Origin: Dillenia suffruticosa
Lineage: Eukaryota > Streptophyta > Magnoliopsida > Dilleniales > Dilleniaceae
Direction: 5' to 3'
Length of the DNA stretch: 64,000 nucleotides
Assembly: GCA_033439265.1 (NCBI GenBank)
Contig: JAVTVX010000024.1
Coordinates: forward strand, 5,397,001-5,461,000
In this document: positions 1 through 10,203 of the stretch, in pieces
Numbering within the stretch: the first letter of the stretch is position 1
How the letters are laid out: every line of letters starts with the position of its first letter
The notes under the pieces: model-generated
What the model saw: the letters and a program-made list of their open reading frames with translations, nothing else
The model's database searches: none
Told to the model about the DNA's origin: nothing
Program-made: the position numbers and the translations under genes

Positions 1-663
1 TTTTAGGTGTAACAAAAAATCAACAATAATTCAAGATGATAGCTTTTAATTACTACTTTTTTTATTAGATGTATTTTCTGGAAAATCTTTTTAAAGAAAT
101 TAGAAATGGTAGATCAACATAATACTTCAAATAATAGTTTTCAAAAAGTATCGTCCCAACCGGCTGGACACATACCCAGACCCAAAAATGGTTTTAGAAA
201 AACCTAAAATTCAAATAATTGGGATATTTCAAAAGTATTATTTGGTGTGTTGATGGATTTGAGAGGGGTGGGTCCATCGTTTGTCTGAAAGCAATTAATT
301 GAAGTGGAAAATAAAGCGGAGAAGACTTGGTCGAAAAGCAAAGGTCAGGGTCAGGTATGCTACTTTTGTGTATCCTTCTTTCCTTTACCTGCGCTTCACG
401 CTTGTCAACAATAATTGGCCTTTTTTCTCGTGATGACGAGTCATAAGCATAATGTCGTCCACTATGCTTTCTTTTTCTCTTTTAAGCCAAAAATTAAGTC
501 ACTGATTAAATGCCATTCCACACTTTTAATTATAACGACAACAAATTAATCATTTAAGAGATGAAGATAATTAAAAAAGATAAATAAATAAATATAAAGA
601 TAAATAAATACACAAATAAATCAAAATAAATAAACAAAAAAATCAAATTCAAAATCAAAATAA

Positions 664-695
<32 letters not shown>

Positions 696-1110
696 CTAAA
701 ATATGATAGTTTAACTTGTATGGATTTTTCTACACCATTTATTCTTATTCAACGTCACTTTTTTGTCTAAATCTTTAATTATCATATTTTTACGAATAAC
801 TTGTTTCTAAATTTTTAATGATCTATCCGTATATTTTAATAGATTTTCTATATTTAAGTTCTCGATTTTCTTAATCAATGTCTTTATTGGTTTTCTTTTA
901 ATTGTTTATTAAAAAATTTTAATTTAATTAAAAAATATTATATATGAAATAAGATAAATCTGAAATTAAAATAAAAAGAGGTGGGTCTTAGTTGAGAAAA
1001 AATCGAATAGGCACCGCTTTTTATTTTCCTGCTCTAAGCTTATGAATTATCGCACTAAGTTACTGGAAAAGGTGCCAAATCGATACCCCATTGGCCATTT
1101 CCCACACAAG
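1..1110. other. AT-rich intergenic DNA upstream of the first array gene
   Basis: I see no gene here. The stretch is AT-rich, with A-rich runs at about 560-660 and a perfect (TA)n tract at about 668-694. Nothing resembles the conserved minus-strand tail block found upstream of later array copies, so this edge may be the original border of the array. Confidence 0.5.
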
Positions 1111-1160
1111 ACAAGACACCCCATTCACTTCAAAATGGTTCTCCCCACTATGCCATTCTC

Positions 1161-1200
<40 letters not shown>

Positions 1201-1218
1201 GGGAGGGAGGAGGGAGAG
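1110..1218 (+). promoter_or_regulatory. 5' leader of array gene 1 with (GA)n tract
   Basis: A CCCCATT / CCCCACT-containing leader runs into an uninterrupted (GA)n tract at about 1165-1197, which ends 21 bases before the ATG. An upstream ATG at 1135 opens a short reading frame through the GA tract that stops at TGA 1198-1200, so the main start remains 1219. Every other tail-bearing array gene has the same arrangement of leader, GA tract and ATG. Confidence 0.5.
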
Positions 1219-1575
1219 ATGGGGTTCGAGGCAGAGAACATAATGGATTCAATCATGGAGAAGTTGAAGGAATTGCTACTATGGCTGGAGAACATAGGAC
1301 AGTCTTTACTTAACAAGTTTGATGAGTTGTTTCCTCCAGAGACAAGGGATGAAAAGCTGCTCCAGTGGCTCAAAATTGGCGCACCGTTTCTGATTGGTGG
1401 AATCTTTCTTATCCTACTCTGTTGCTGCTGTAGGCGCTGCTGTTGTGGAAGAAGTACTAGAATGATGATAGCTCCAGGAAGAAACCCTCTTAGAATGCCT
1501 AGAAATGTTTTTGAGAGTAACCCCAAATCCTATTTTAGAAACCTCCGTGCAAATCCATCCACTAATCTTGTCTAG
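1219..1575 (+). CDS. Array gene 1: small single-pass membrane protein, shortest form, no 11-mer repeats
   Basis: The 118-residue protein is of unknown function. Visible parts in order are a helical N-terminus (about 1-34, MEKLKELL core), an LFPPETR turn (38-43), one strongly hydrophobic segment (about 53-68), a CCCCRRCCC cluster (68-76) at the membrane edge that could be palmitoylated, and the family tail (MIAPGR, then FESNPKSYFRNLRANP) at about 82-113. It lacks the amphipathic 11-residue repeats of later copies, so it may be closest to the ancestral form. The start was chosen because it directly follows the (GA)n leader, as in its paralogues. A decayed second copy of the tail lies downstream at 1650-1738. 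Coding status rests on conservation across the array; no function can be assigned. Confidence 0.7.
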   Translation: MGFEAENIMDSIMEKLKELLLWLENIGQSLLNKFDELFPPETRDEKLLQWLKIGAPFLIGGIFLILLCCCCRRCCCGRSTRMMIAPGRNPLRMPRNVFESNPKSYFRNLRANPSTNLV

Positions 1576-1649
1576 CAAAACGATAAACCAGTTTGAGTGG
1601 TGTCATGGGGTTTGTGGTTCTATGTTTCTTAGATCAGTTTGTTGTGTCT

Positions 1650-1738
1650 GGAAATATCTTTGAGAAAGACCCCGGATCCTATTTTAGAAACCTTATTGCA
1701 AATCCATCCATTCGTCTCAGATACTGTATAAACCTATG
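1650..1738 (+). pseudogene. Duplicated copy of the C-terminal tail in the 3' flank of gene 1
   Basis: Read in frame, this piece gives IFEKDPGSYFRNLIANPS and then a stop at about 1738. It parallels VFESNPKSYFRNLRANPS inside gene 1 about 147 bases earlier. It has no start codon or membrane part. It may be a local duplication that decayed or, less likely, an alternative terminal exon; I see no convincing splice acceptor right before it. Confidence 0.55.
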
Positions 1739-1924
1739 AATGAGAGAATTGGGTTTAAGGTTCCATGTTTCCTTTTTCATTTTTCATATGATGGGCGTGT
1801 TTGTTGTGTTATCTGTATGAACATGTATTCTGAAGTTATAGTTAAAAGTGAATATTCCAGCAGGTTTGGCTCCATTGGTTACCGAGTGGCTTATTATCCC
1901 TTGTCCGCTGTCTTATCGTAAAAG

Positions 1925-2397
1925 CCAATGTTATTAAAATTGGACCGAAACCGCCGGTTCAACCATTTTTTTTAACAATTTTACGGTTTGGTTGAATAAA
2001 AATATCTTTTTACAATTGAACCGGATTGAACCGACGGTTCAACCGCTGTTCAACCATGAAAGGAGGTTGAATCGTCGATTTTAAAAAACCGCGCTCTAGG
2101 TTAAAACCTAAAAAAAATTGTTTTTAAGATTTTTTAATTTTTTTAATTTTTATGAGACGTGATACTATCAATTTTTGATATTATGTTTTTGATTTATATT
2201 TTATATGATTTTATAATTTAGTTATTTAGTTCTTAATTATCAATATGAGTTTTAAAAGTAATTATTGATTATATATATATATATTTAATTATTATTAAAA
2301 AATCAACGGTTCAATCATATTGATTCACGGTTCAATCGGTTCAACCATATTTTTGAATTTTACGGGTCATTACACGGTACGGTTCTGATAACATTGG
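1925..2397. mobile_element. MITE, probably hAT-like, with terminal inverted repeats and target duplication
   Basis: The element starts CCAATGTTATTA and ends TGATAACATTGG, which are near-perfect inverted termini. It is flanked by CGTAAAAG on the left and GGTAAAAG on the right, an 8-base duplication with one mismatch if the outer G is counted. It is about 470 bases long, non-coding and full of CGGTTCAACC motifs. It sits in the 3' flank of array gene 1. Confidence 0.65.
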
Positions 2398-2528
2398 TAA
2401 AAGCTTTTTTTTTTTTAAATAAATATTATTAAGCCAAGAAAATAAGCAAAGAAACCACTTCATTGCACAGCCAACTAATAACAGGGCAAACATAACATAA
2501 AAATACACGGTACCAGTATTCATTTGCG

Positions 2529-2625
2529 GCGAAGGTCACGAAAATAGGTATGGAAGGGTCACGCTCAAAATCACCCCCCGGAATAAAAGGTCTCTACCGG
2601 GAGCCTTCATTTGCTTCTCAGGTTC
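2529..2625 (-). pseudogene. Minus-strand tail block 1 (decayed array paralogue)
   Basis: On the plus strand it reads GGTCACGAAAATAG, then GGGTCACGCTCAAAATCA, then GGGAGCCTTCATTTGCTTC. This is the same order as the other blocks (GGTCACGGAAATAG, GGTCATGCTCAAAATCAT, GGAGCTTTCATCCATTTC). In reverse complement it matches the FEHDPASYF tail found at 13.2, 17.5 and 26.7 kb. It lies directly head to head with truncated plus copy 2, which suggests a deletion joined the two. Confidence 0.55.
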
Positions 2626-2633
2626 AGAAAAGA

Positions 2634-2928
2634 GACGAAGTAAGCCATACCCAACAAATACTACTGCTCTCATATCTAATCGGACGTCTTGCTCTTGTCA
2701 TATGTTTTTTGTGCTGTGAATTTGGTATTGCTCTGATTATAAACTTCCTCAGAGCTTGCTTTACGTATATCTTCAAAAACCGTAAAGCTTGCTTCCGCAC
2801 TAGAAATGGCAAAGGAATGGTTAAGATGATGAAAGCTCCTGGAAGGCCTTATATGATCCCAAGGACAGTTGTTTGAGGCTGACCCAAAAGGCTATTTCAT
2901 CAACTTAGGAGCAAATCCTTAGATTTAT
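2634..2928 (+). pseudogene. Array copy 2: truncated and frameshifted
   Basis: An open frame gives a hydrophobic stretch (about LLLSYLIGRLALVICFLCC), a short FLRACFTYIFKN repeat-like part and then KMMKAPGRPYMIPRTVV, where it stops. One missing base relative to the paralogues (expected GTGTTTTTGAG, found GTTGTTTGAG) throws the rest out of frame. The next frame still reads FEADPKGYFINLGANP and ends at the usual stop, at 2921. The N-terminal helix, PPE turn and GA leader are absent; the upstream part is replaced by minus-strand tail block 1. It is a non-functional relic or at best a tail-less product. Confidence 0.65.
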
Positions 2929-3390
2929 GACTTTTTCTGTGTTAATCCTTCCTAGTATGTTGATGTCTTATGTTATTTTTTCTTTTTTCTCATCTGACGT
3001 TGCTTCATTTTGTGCTTCTACCATGAATTTGTAAAAACTCCTCTGGTGGTTGGTGTCTCTATCTGATTTCTAGTGGCTTTTTTCTGTCTTACTGGTTGAT
3101 TGGAGGTAAGGAGTCTCTCTCTCTCTCTCGATCCTCTTTGCTGGGTACATAGGAGTGGTGGGGGGTGACAATCCATTCCACCGAGAAGATATGATGGTAC
3201 TCGATTAGGTTACAGTGTTGATAAAGTAAAAGCGAAGAAATGTTGACTTGATGAGGCAACAACATTCATTATCCCCAACAAGAGCTACGTATCTGTAGCT
3301 ACAATGCTTAAATTAAATGAAGTTTACAGCTAGACAAAAAAGTAGTGTTGGCATTTTGATTCATCAAGATTTGATATTTATTTACTAGAA
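2929..3390. other. 3' flank of array copy 2
   Basis: No gene is seen. The stretch resembles the 3' flanks of other array copies (ATCTGATTTC, TTGGTGTCTC pieces). A (CT)n tract lies at about 3113-3129. Confidence 0.35.
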
Positions 3391-3394
3391 AAGT

Positions 3395-3463
3395 ACGCAG
3401 TAATGTGAAGGATATAGCATCCTGTTCCTCTCTCAAAATCATTCCTTGGATGTACTACTTCCA

Positions 3464-3506
<43 letters not shown>

Positions 3507-3513
3507 TCTCTGC
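3395..3513 (-). pseudogene. Candidate minus-strand tail block with (GA)n leader
   Basis: On the minus strand a (GA)n tract (plus-strand CT at about 3468-3511) runs into a frame reading VVHPRNDFERGTGCYILH. The part around AAGGAATGATTTTGAGAG matches AAGGGATGATTTTGAGCA of the other minus blocks. The rest is too diverged for certainty. If correct, the minus-strand partner once had the same GA leader as the plus genes. Confidence 0.35.
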
Positions 3514-3837
3514 CTAGTTTTTGTTCTTCGGTAAGGATTCATGTAGTCTTTGGATGATGTCATGAGTTACAAATTTTTATTTTGTAATACTTACTCTAAA
3601 AATATTATTAATATGTTTTGAATAATCATCAAATTAAATTTAGAGATAGATTTTTTCGTTACAAAATTTCAAATTTGAAATCTAAATTAAAAATTTTTAA
3701 TATTTTATTATTAAATTCATACAAGATTAGTGTAGATTCCGATCTTAGCTTTACTGTGGATGTGGAGCAAGGAGTTTTGTCTTCTTGGAACTTGGAAATT
3801 ACATATTCTTTTCCGACGGATTTGAGCCATACGCTGG

Positions 3838-4085
3838 GTCCAGATTATAAATCCTATCAATACGTCCCAGGAAAAAATTTTCGTTTCATAATTTGATAAT
3901 TTCTTAATATGATAATTTCATATTTAAATCTCTATACAATAAAAAAAAAATACTGAGTGTAGATTATAAATCCTTATTATATGTCCCAGGAGAACAATCA
4001 GGTGATATAAATTTTCCTTTCGCAATATGATAATTTCACAATCTGATAATTTTATATTTAAATCCCCATACAATTAAAAAAAAAA
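3838..4085. repeat. Tandem duplication of a unit of about 125 bases
   Basis: Two adjacent units share AGATTATAAATCCT, then a TCCCAGGA motif, then ATTTGATAATTT-type AT sequence, and each ends in an A-run. A related ending occurs at about 16780-16860, so the unit may be a tRNA-type SINE tail that landed twice or was duplicated. Confidence 0.5.
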
Positions 4086-4189
4086 AAATCCTTACAGTAC
4101 AGCCCATGTCCAGTCTTATGCTAAATGATAATTGGTTTTTGAAATATCCGGCCCGCTGAAAAAATTTTTGAGAGAATAAAATTAGTAAT

Positions 4190-5520
4190 AAATTCATCCA
4201 AAAAATATTTAATAGGTATGAAAGATTAAAGAAAAAATATTGAATTTTAAAATTAATTCATTTTATTTTTTTAGTATATTGATTAAATTTTCTCTCTCTA
4301 AAAAATAAGATTAAGATATTTTCTTTTTAAAATTAAGTATATTAATTTTTTTCTCTTAAAAAATTAATTTAACTTACACTTTCTCCGATTAAAAACAGAT
4401 TTTAAACTCTTTGTCTCTCTTTAAAATATAAAATTAAAAATCTAACTTTTAAAAATAAATATATTACTTTTCTCTATTTTTATAAGTTAACTTAATTCAT
4501 ACTTTTTTCCTTCCAAATAAATTGCTTTTAAGTTTTTTTCTATTTACAAAAATCAAAACTTAATTTTTCTATTTAAAATTAGGCACATTAATTTTTTTTT
4601 CGGTAAAAAAGTTAATTTTATACATTTTTTCTGTAATCACAGTGATTTTAAGTTTTCTTTTAAACCAAAAAAAAAAATCAAATTTAGTTTTTCTCCTTAT
4701 AAAAATAAACATATTAATTTTTTTATCCCTAAAAAATTCAATTATTTTACATTTCTCTATCTAAATATATTGACTTTAAAGTTTCTCCAAAAAACAAAAT
4801 TTAGTCTTTCTCTTTCTCCAATTAAGCACATTATGATTATCTTGTCTTTTTTTAAATGTATTGGTTTTTTAAGTTTTTCCTCTTAAAAACAAAATTTATT
4901 TTTTTTATTCAAAACTAAATATATTAATTTTTTCTATAAAAAATAAATTTAATTTATATTTTCTTTCCACAAATGTATTGACTTTATGTTTTCTTTCTCT
5001 ATAGGAATCAAAAATAGTTTTTCTCTTTATATAACTCATCATTTTCTTATTTTAAAAAAAGTCAATTTAATCTATATTTTCTCTCTTCAAATATATTGAT
5101 TTTAATTTTTCTATAAAAAACAATAATTTTGTTTTTCATGTATAAATAGATATATTAATTTTCTATCTCAGAAAGATAAATAATTTATCTGAATTTTCTC
5201 TAAAAACAATAATTTTTTTCTCTTAACACATTAATTTTATATTTTCGCTTTAAAAATTAAATGTAATTTTTTCTCTTTAAAATTAAATACATTAATTTTT
5301 AAATTTACTCTAAAATATATATACTATTCTCTCTCTAAAAAGAATAATTGATTTTATATCCTATTTATCTAACCACATTTATTTTGAATTTTCTCTCTAA
5401 AAATCAACTCTCTCTAAAATTAACATATTAAGTTTCTCTCTCAGAAAGATAAATAATTTCAATTTTTATCTCTACACATATTAACTTTAAAATTTTCTCT
5501 CTAAAAAGACCAAATCTAAA
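4190..5520. repeat. Degenerate quasi-periodic AT/CT-rich tract
   Basis: More than 1.3 kb of recurring pieces of the form TTTTCTCTCTAAAAA, AAATTAA, ACATATTAATTTT, roughly every 50-80 bases and heavily diverged. It has no reading frame and looks like an old minisatellite. Confidence 0.5.
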
Positions 5521-6718
5521 ATCATTAAAAGGGAGAAATTCTTTTTTTTTTTTCATTTTATATTGTTTATTGTTTTTGGGTTTTTCTCCTCGTGTTACCC
5601 TTTCTCCACTAGTGTAACATTTACCCCTATCGCATGAAAAATCATAGAGTAAAAATAATGACAGAAAACAAGATAAATTCTAATGGATAATTTTTCACCA
5701 TTTTTTTACCTCAGCCAAACATCACTTGAGATGATTGCTAAATGGAGGTGCCACATGTACCATAATTCGATAAAATTTAGGTTAAAATCATAGTAATAGA
5801 AATCAGTTAGATATGTTCAAAACCTTAAAATTTTGATGAAAAATATGATTAATAAAAGTAAAATTACCTCAATATAAGAGTATGGTAGGTGGGAGCCCCT
5901 TATGATACCACCCAAAGAAAATGATAGTGATGGTTGCCCGGTTATCCTAATTTTCTTTAGGAAAATGAAAAGAAAATTCAATAATTGCTTTCTTTTTATT
6001 TTTTTTTTATTTTAGACTGAATTTTAATATTTAGTAAGTTAATATATATTTCGACTTTTTCAAAGATTTGGATATCAGATCCGGGACAGCGACGGGTTCT
6101 CAGCGCTTACAAGGACGGAGGGATATAATTTTACCATTGTAATTTTAAAAGCAGGTCAATTAACTTTAATTATGGGCACATAAGAGAGAAAATGTTGATT
6201 TTTTTTCACATAAAGTTAATAAAATAAATATTATATATATTTATATGTAAGTAATTTTGCTTTTTGAGATGAAATGTGGGAAGTAATTTTCTTTTTCAAT
6301 AACAAGAATACTGTTTACTATTCCATATCTAATGAAGGGATCTTCTATAATTTCATGTGCAGGTATATATATATACATACATATTGACATACACACACCA
6401 ACATCTAGTTGATGTGTCACTGGTATCCGATCTCATGTTTGAATATTGTATATAAAGAAAATAAATATGGGAGAATTTTGTTCCTAAATAGATTAATTCG
6501 CCTCGAATCGAATTTAATCAGATTCAAATGATTAGTTTATATCTATGTATGAGTGTGCGTGTATATACACATATGATTGTGAGTTTATACAAGTTAAATT
6601 ATGATTGAAGTGCCACAATCCCCTAAATATTTTCCGTGGGATGGTTGATAGCCCCTTTATGGAATTGAAAGCTACATTTGCCTAAGCATCAGTATGGCCG
6701 GCACGGCCCAACTTTTTC
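5521..6718. other. Intergenic, no feature recognised
   Basis: AT-rich sequence with A/T runs and a (TA)n tract at about 6364-6375. I see no gene or clear transposon end here, and the conserved leader and GA tract found before other array genes are missing ahead of the copy at 6801. Confidence 0.4.
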
Positions 6719-7565
6719 GTGGAAACCCAATCCTTCTGCCCAACCACTTTCCGTTGCTCTTTGGAGTTCATGATGGAGAAAATGATAATTATGTTATGTT
6801 ATGGAGAAGAAAGAGAGAATCATGGAAATGAAAGTGATGGAAAACATAGTGAACCATGTCATGGAGATGTTCAAGGTGTTGTTGGTGCTGTCGCAGATTT
6901 TTGGTTCTTATCTGCTGCACAAATTTGGCGAACTATTTCCTCCAGAAACAATAGGAGAGAAGTTTCAGCAGTGGAACATCATGAGCTATGTTATGGAGAA
7001 AAAAGAGAGAATGAGGGAACTGAAGGTGGATGTGATCATCATGGAGAAATTGGAGGCATTGTGGTATCACAATTTTATGGGGAAGTTTCAGGAGTGGAAG
7101 ATGATTCTGATGAACTTTTTTATGCGGACAAAAGATAGAATAATGGAGATGAATATAGATGGAATCATATTGGACGAATGGGGCGAATTATTGGTGGTGT
7201 TACAGAATTTTAGGGATAATCTGCTAAAAATTTGAGGAAGGGTTTCCTCCAGAAACAAGAGTAGAACAATTGCTCAAAATGTTTCTTGCGAGTCTTGTCC
7301 TTCTCATATGCATGGCGTGCTGGGTGTATGGTATTGTTCTGGTCATAAAATTTCTCCAAAGTTGCTGTATGGTATTGTTGGTGTTTATGTGGAAACTGCT
7401 CCTTGCGTGCTATAGGTGTTTGTGCTTTTGCTTTGCAAGGGTGAAAGAGAAAGGAAAGGTTAAGATGATGAAAGCTCCTGGAATGCCTTCTAAAATCACC
7501 CCCTAGAAGTGCTTTTTAGGCCAACCCAAGAGCTTATTTCAGAGGGTTGCGTGCAAATTCTTAGT
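6719..7565 (+). pseudogene. Array copy 3: N-terminal domain in triplicate, frameshifted
   Basis: One open frame (6801-7235, 144 residues) holds three successive versions of the family N-terminus: MEKKERIMEMKVMENIVNHV with LFPPET, then MEKKERMRELKVDVIIMEKL, then TKDRIMEMNIDGIILDEW. It then stops just before the third PPE turn. A shifted frame continues GFPPETRVEQ, a hydrophobic segment (about 7270-7370), a Cys-rich part and KMMKAPGMPSKITP, then a stop at about 7503-7505. One base out of frame the tail persists as ANPRAYFRGLRANS. A 5-base duplication (GTTATGTTATGG) near 6795 also breaks the usual MNYVMEKKE start. It is probably a fusion of several copies by unequal exchange, now a pseudogene. 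Confidence 0.65.
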
Positions 7566-7999
7566 TTCATGTAAATCTTTACTAGGGGTTTTAATGGGGG
7601 GTTTTGTTTTCTGTTAGCTTTTGTGATGGAAAATTAGCTTGAAATTGCTGTTTGTAGGATGATTTGGTGGTGTCAAGTGGCGTATCTTTCCTTATTTGTA
7701 TGGCAGGAAAAAGTATGTTAACTTATGAGTTCATGGCCTGTAAAGGTCTTGGGGTTGCATGACAATCGACAAAGTTCCTATTTTGAAGGACAGAACAATT
7801 TGACGGAGGAGACATTCTATGATGCCCATGATATTAATAAAAAAAATAGCCATGGGTTATAGCCATTGCATCTTTATATAACATATATCATTTTCTCTTC
7901 GCTATTCATTTTAAAATAATGACAATTAAACAGTAATACAATGATTATCATTCTATGGGTATCAATATCAATCTACGAGACCTAACACTTGTTGACGTA
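7566..7999. other. 3' flank of array copy 3
   Basis: Non-coding. It contains the GTGTATCTTTCCTTATTTGTATGGCAG-like flank shared with the 3' regions of the copies at 14 and 24 kb, so it belongs to the duplicated unit. Confidence 0.4.
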
Positions 8000-8165
8000 T
8001 GTAGAATTGTCACCTTCATCTCTTAATCAGGTCAGAAGTTTGAATCCCCCTGAACACGAAAAAAATAATATTGGGAGATCCACTATCATAAAGTGGGTCC
8101 TACAACGATTGATTCAGACTAATCGAGATAAAATTTTAGATATTAAGTGATAGCCGAACTAAAGT
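8000..8165 (+). mobile_element. SINE-like repeat
   Basis: A pol III B-box-like GAAGTTTGAATCCCCC at about 8035-8050 is followed by a tail with CAGACTAATCGAGATAAAATTTTAGATAT. That tail is related to those of the better-defined SINEs at 60.8 and 61.1 kb. The ends are not clear. Confidence 0.35.
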
Positions 8166-9400
8166 AAAAAAAATATATATCAATCCACCAGGATTTCAAA
8201 AAAGTCATTTGAACTGGGAATTGGGCTGGCGGGGCGACTAGGGATACCATCGCTTGGAACAAGAGGGGTTCAAAAACTTTTTTTCTTTTTTTTTTGGGTA
8301 CAGGGGGGTTCAAAAACATTTGATAATGTGACAAAGTGAAATCCTAGCTTTGGTGATGTGAACAATTGAGAGTTTTATCTAGTGCTGCAAAAATTCTACA
8401 TTCTCGTAATATTTACAGAGGTCAGTATTACCACTCAAGATTTTGAGGTTTTCATTCTTTTTTTTTCTTGGTTACCTCGTTATATAAAACCATATTTTGA
8501 TTAATTTAATTTGAGTATTTATGAGAACCCTATTTAAGAGTAATCCAATCAATATTAATTTTTTTATTCTTAAATTTTGAATCTAAAACTTAATTATAAA
8601 TTTAGCATCTCTTTAGTTTTGAGGTTTTCATTGAATGCCAAGTGTCACCGATTGAAGTTTATGTTAGGCTCTCAATCGATAACCCTACTTAGACCTTAGA
8701 TCCTTAAGAGTTGATACTCATGAGAAAGGCAGCAACCATTTTGTATTGCTTACTGCTCACTTATTTCTTTAAATTCTTGAGCTTAAATATGGGTTGGCAA
8801 CCAGACTGGTTGTTCTTTTGGAGCAGGTTTAGACAGGTTATGAAAATAAAGAAAATAGATTTGAAAAAGTAGGTTTGAGGAAATCAATGTTTTAATAAAT
8901 TTTATAATAATCGAATCGAATTAATCGGGAAATGATATTCGATTGATTAAAAACAATGAAAAAGCTCTTAGACCGGGCCCAAACTTTACGGGGCTATAAA
9001 ACCTCACCTTCCCCCGCCGTATATGCAAAATGGCAATTTTGTATTGGGTGTGCTTCAACACAAAGGACGGTCTTTGATTGGCCCTAGGCTCCATAATTTC
9101 TTCTTACCTGTCCCTGTTGGGCCTTGCTTGACCCGGATGTAGAAAATATATATATATTTTTGTCAGATATCATATTTTAATTAATTTAATTTAAATATTT
9201 ATAAAAATTTTATTTAAGGGATAACCCTTTCATGATTTTTTTTTAAAATTTTAAACTTAAAACTTAATTAAAAATTTTAGTATTTTTCCGTTGATAAAAT
9301 ATAAAAAATATTTCACTCCCATTCAAACATGTGCAGACCTTCACTTACAAATATTTCAATTCGATTTTTGAAATTGAAACAGCAGCATCATGATCAATCA
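8166..9400. other. Intergenic with dispersed repeat tails
   Basis: No gene is supported. Two related pieces of the form ATTTTGATTAATTTAATTT.GAGTATTTATGAGA.CCCTATTTAA lie at about 8490-8600 and 9165-9290. The same type recurs at about 19530-19690, so it is a dispersed repeat, probably SINE tails. Confidence 0.4.
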
Positions 9401-9409
9401 TTTCGATTA

Positions 9410-9585
9410 AATGCCTCCCACCAGCATTTCCATATAATTCCAGAAAAAGATATGGTACCCCTAGGCACTGGCATAATAACAAATACCAGTCTAGCTATTG
9501 AAAGAGCTAACGAAGTCATGCTCAAAATCATATCTTAACAAGTACAAGTACTCCTAGCTAGGAGCTTTCGTCCATTTCTCTCGGT
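9410..9585 (-). pseudogene. Minus-strand tail block (9.5 kb)
   Basis: In reverse complement the block reads YLYLLRYDFEHDFVSSFNS and then a stop. The ACTTGTACTTGTTAAG and ATTTTGAGCATGAC stretches are almost identical to blocks at 13.2, 17.5 and 26.7 kb. A GGAAATGC..GGGAGGCATTT motif of the shared 3' flank lies about 100 bases further on. No membrane segment survives. It lies about 0.65 kb upstream of, and divergent from, the gene at 10200. Confidence 0.5.
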
Positions 9586-9607
9586 TTTTCCTTCTGTTTT
9601 TTTTTGG

Positions 9608-9626
9608 GTGGGGGGGGGGGGGGGAT
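9608..9626. repeat. Poly-G run
   Basis: A run of about 16 consecutive G after GGGT. It is a possible G-quadruplex or simply a slippage tract, and is striking in this AT-rich setting. Confidence 0.7.
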
Positions 9627-10074
9627 TTCCAACCCTAGTATTGGTGAGAGCTAATATCTATTATTATCCGCCAGATGATCAGTAAATTCTTAAGATATAT
9701 AATATAATGATTTTAGTTATAATAATAGTTTTACCGTAAAAAAATAACTTTTATCATATATAATTTCTATAACAAGATCTATGAGTTTAGTTGAATGTAT
9801 GTTCTAAGGCGCAGTGCAGATCTATATTATCGATTCATAAAAAAATATAAATATAAATATAAATATATATATATAATAGTTAAGTTATGAAAAAAATTTT
9901 CAACATTGAATAAGGTTTCTCCATTCCCAAATCGAGAAGATATGCTATTAGTTAGATACATAGACTTCTTCAATAAAATTGGATTTAATGTTGTTTAATA
10001 ATTATAATGTTCACAAAATGCATAAAAATTAAAATTAAAAAAAAAAACGATTTCGAAGCACCCTGTTTGATTTA

Positions 10075-10150
10075 ATCAATGTGACCCTACTTTTTCCATG
10101 TAAAGACAAATTTTCTACTTATGCACCTTCCTATCATAATTTTTTATTTT

Positions 10151-10199
<49 letters not shown>
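10075..10199 (+). promoter_or_regulatory. Conserved leader plus (GA)n before array gene at 10200
   Basis: AATGTGACCC, then CATGTAAAGACAA, then CACCTTCCTA matches the leaders at 13.9, 18.2, 24.2 and 29.7 kb. A (GA)n tract (about 10153-10199) touches the start codon. The upstream ATG is followed at once by TAA here, so no upstream frame forms. Confidence 0.55.

Positions 10200-10203
<4 letters not shown>

Noticed and set aside
3378..3563. Arg-Glu repeat protein on the minus strand
   Set aside because: The RE run is only a translated (GA)n tract. Just the small FE-containing part was kept, as a possible tail block.
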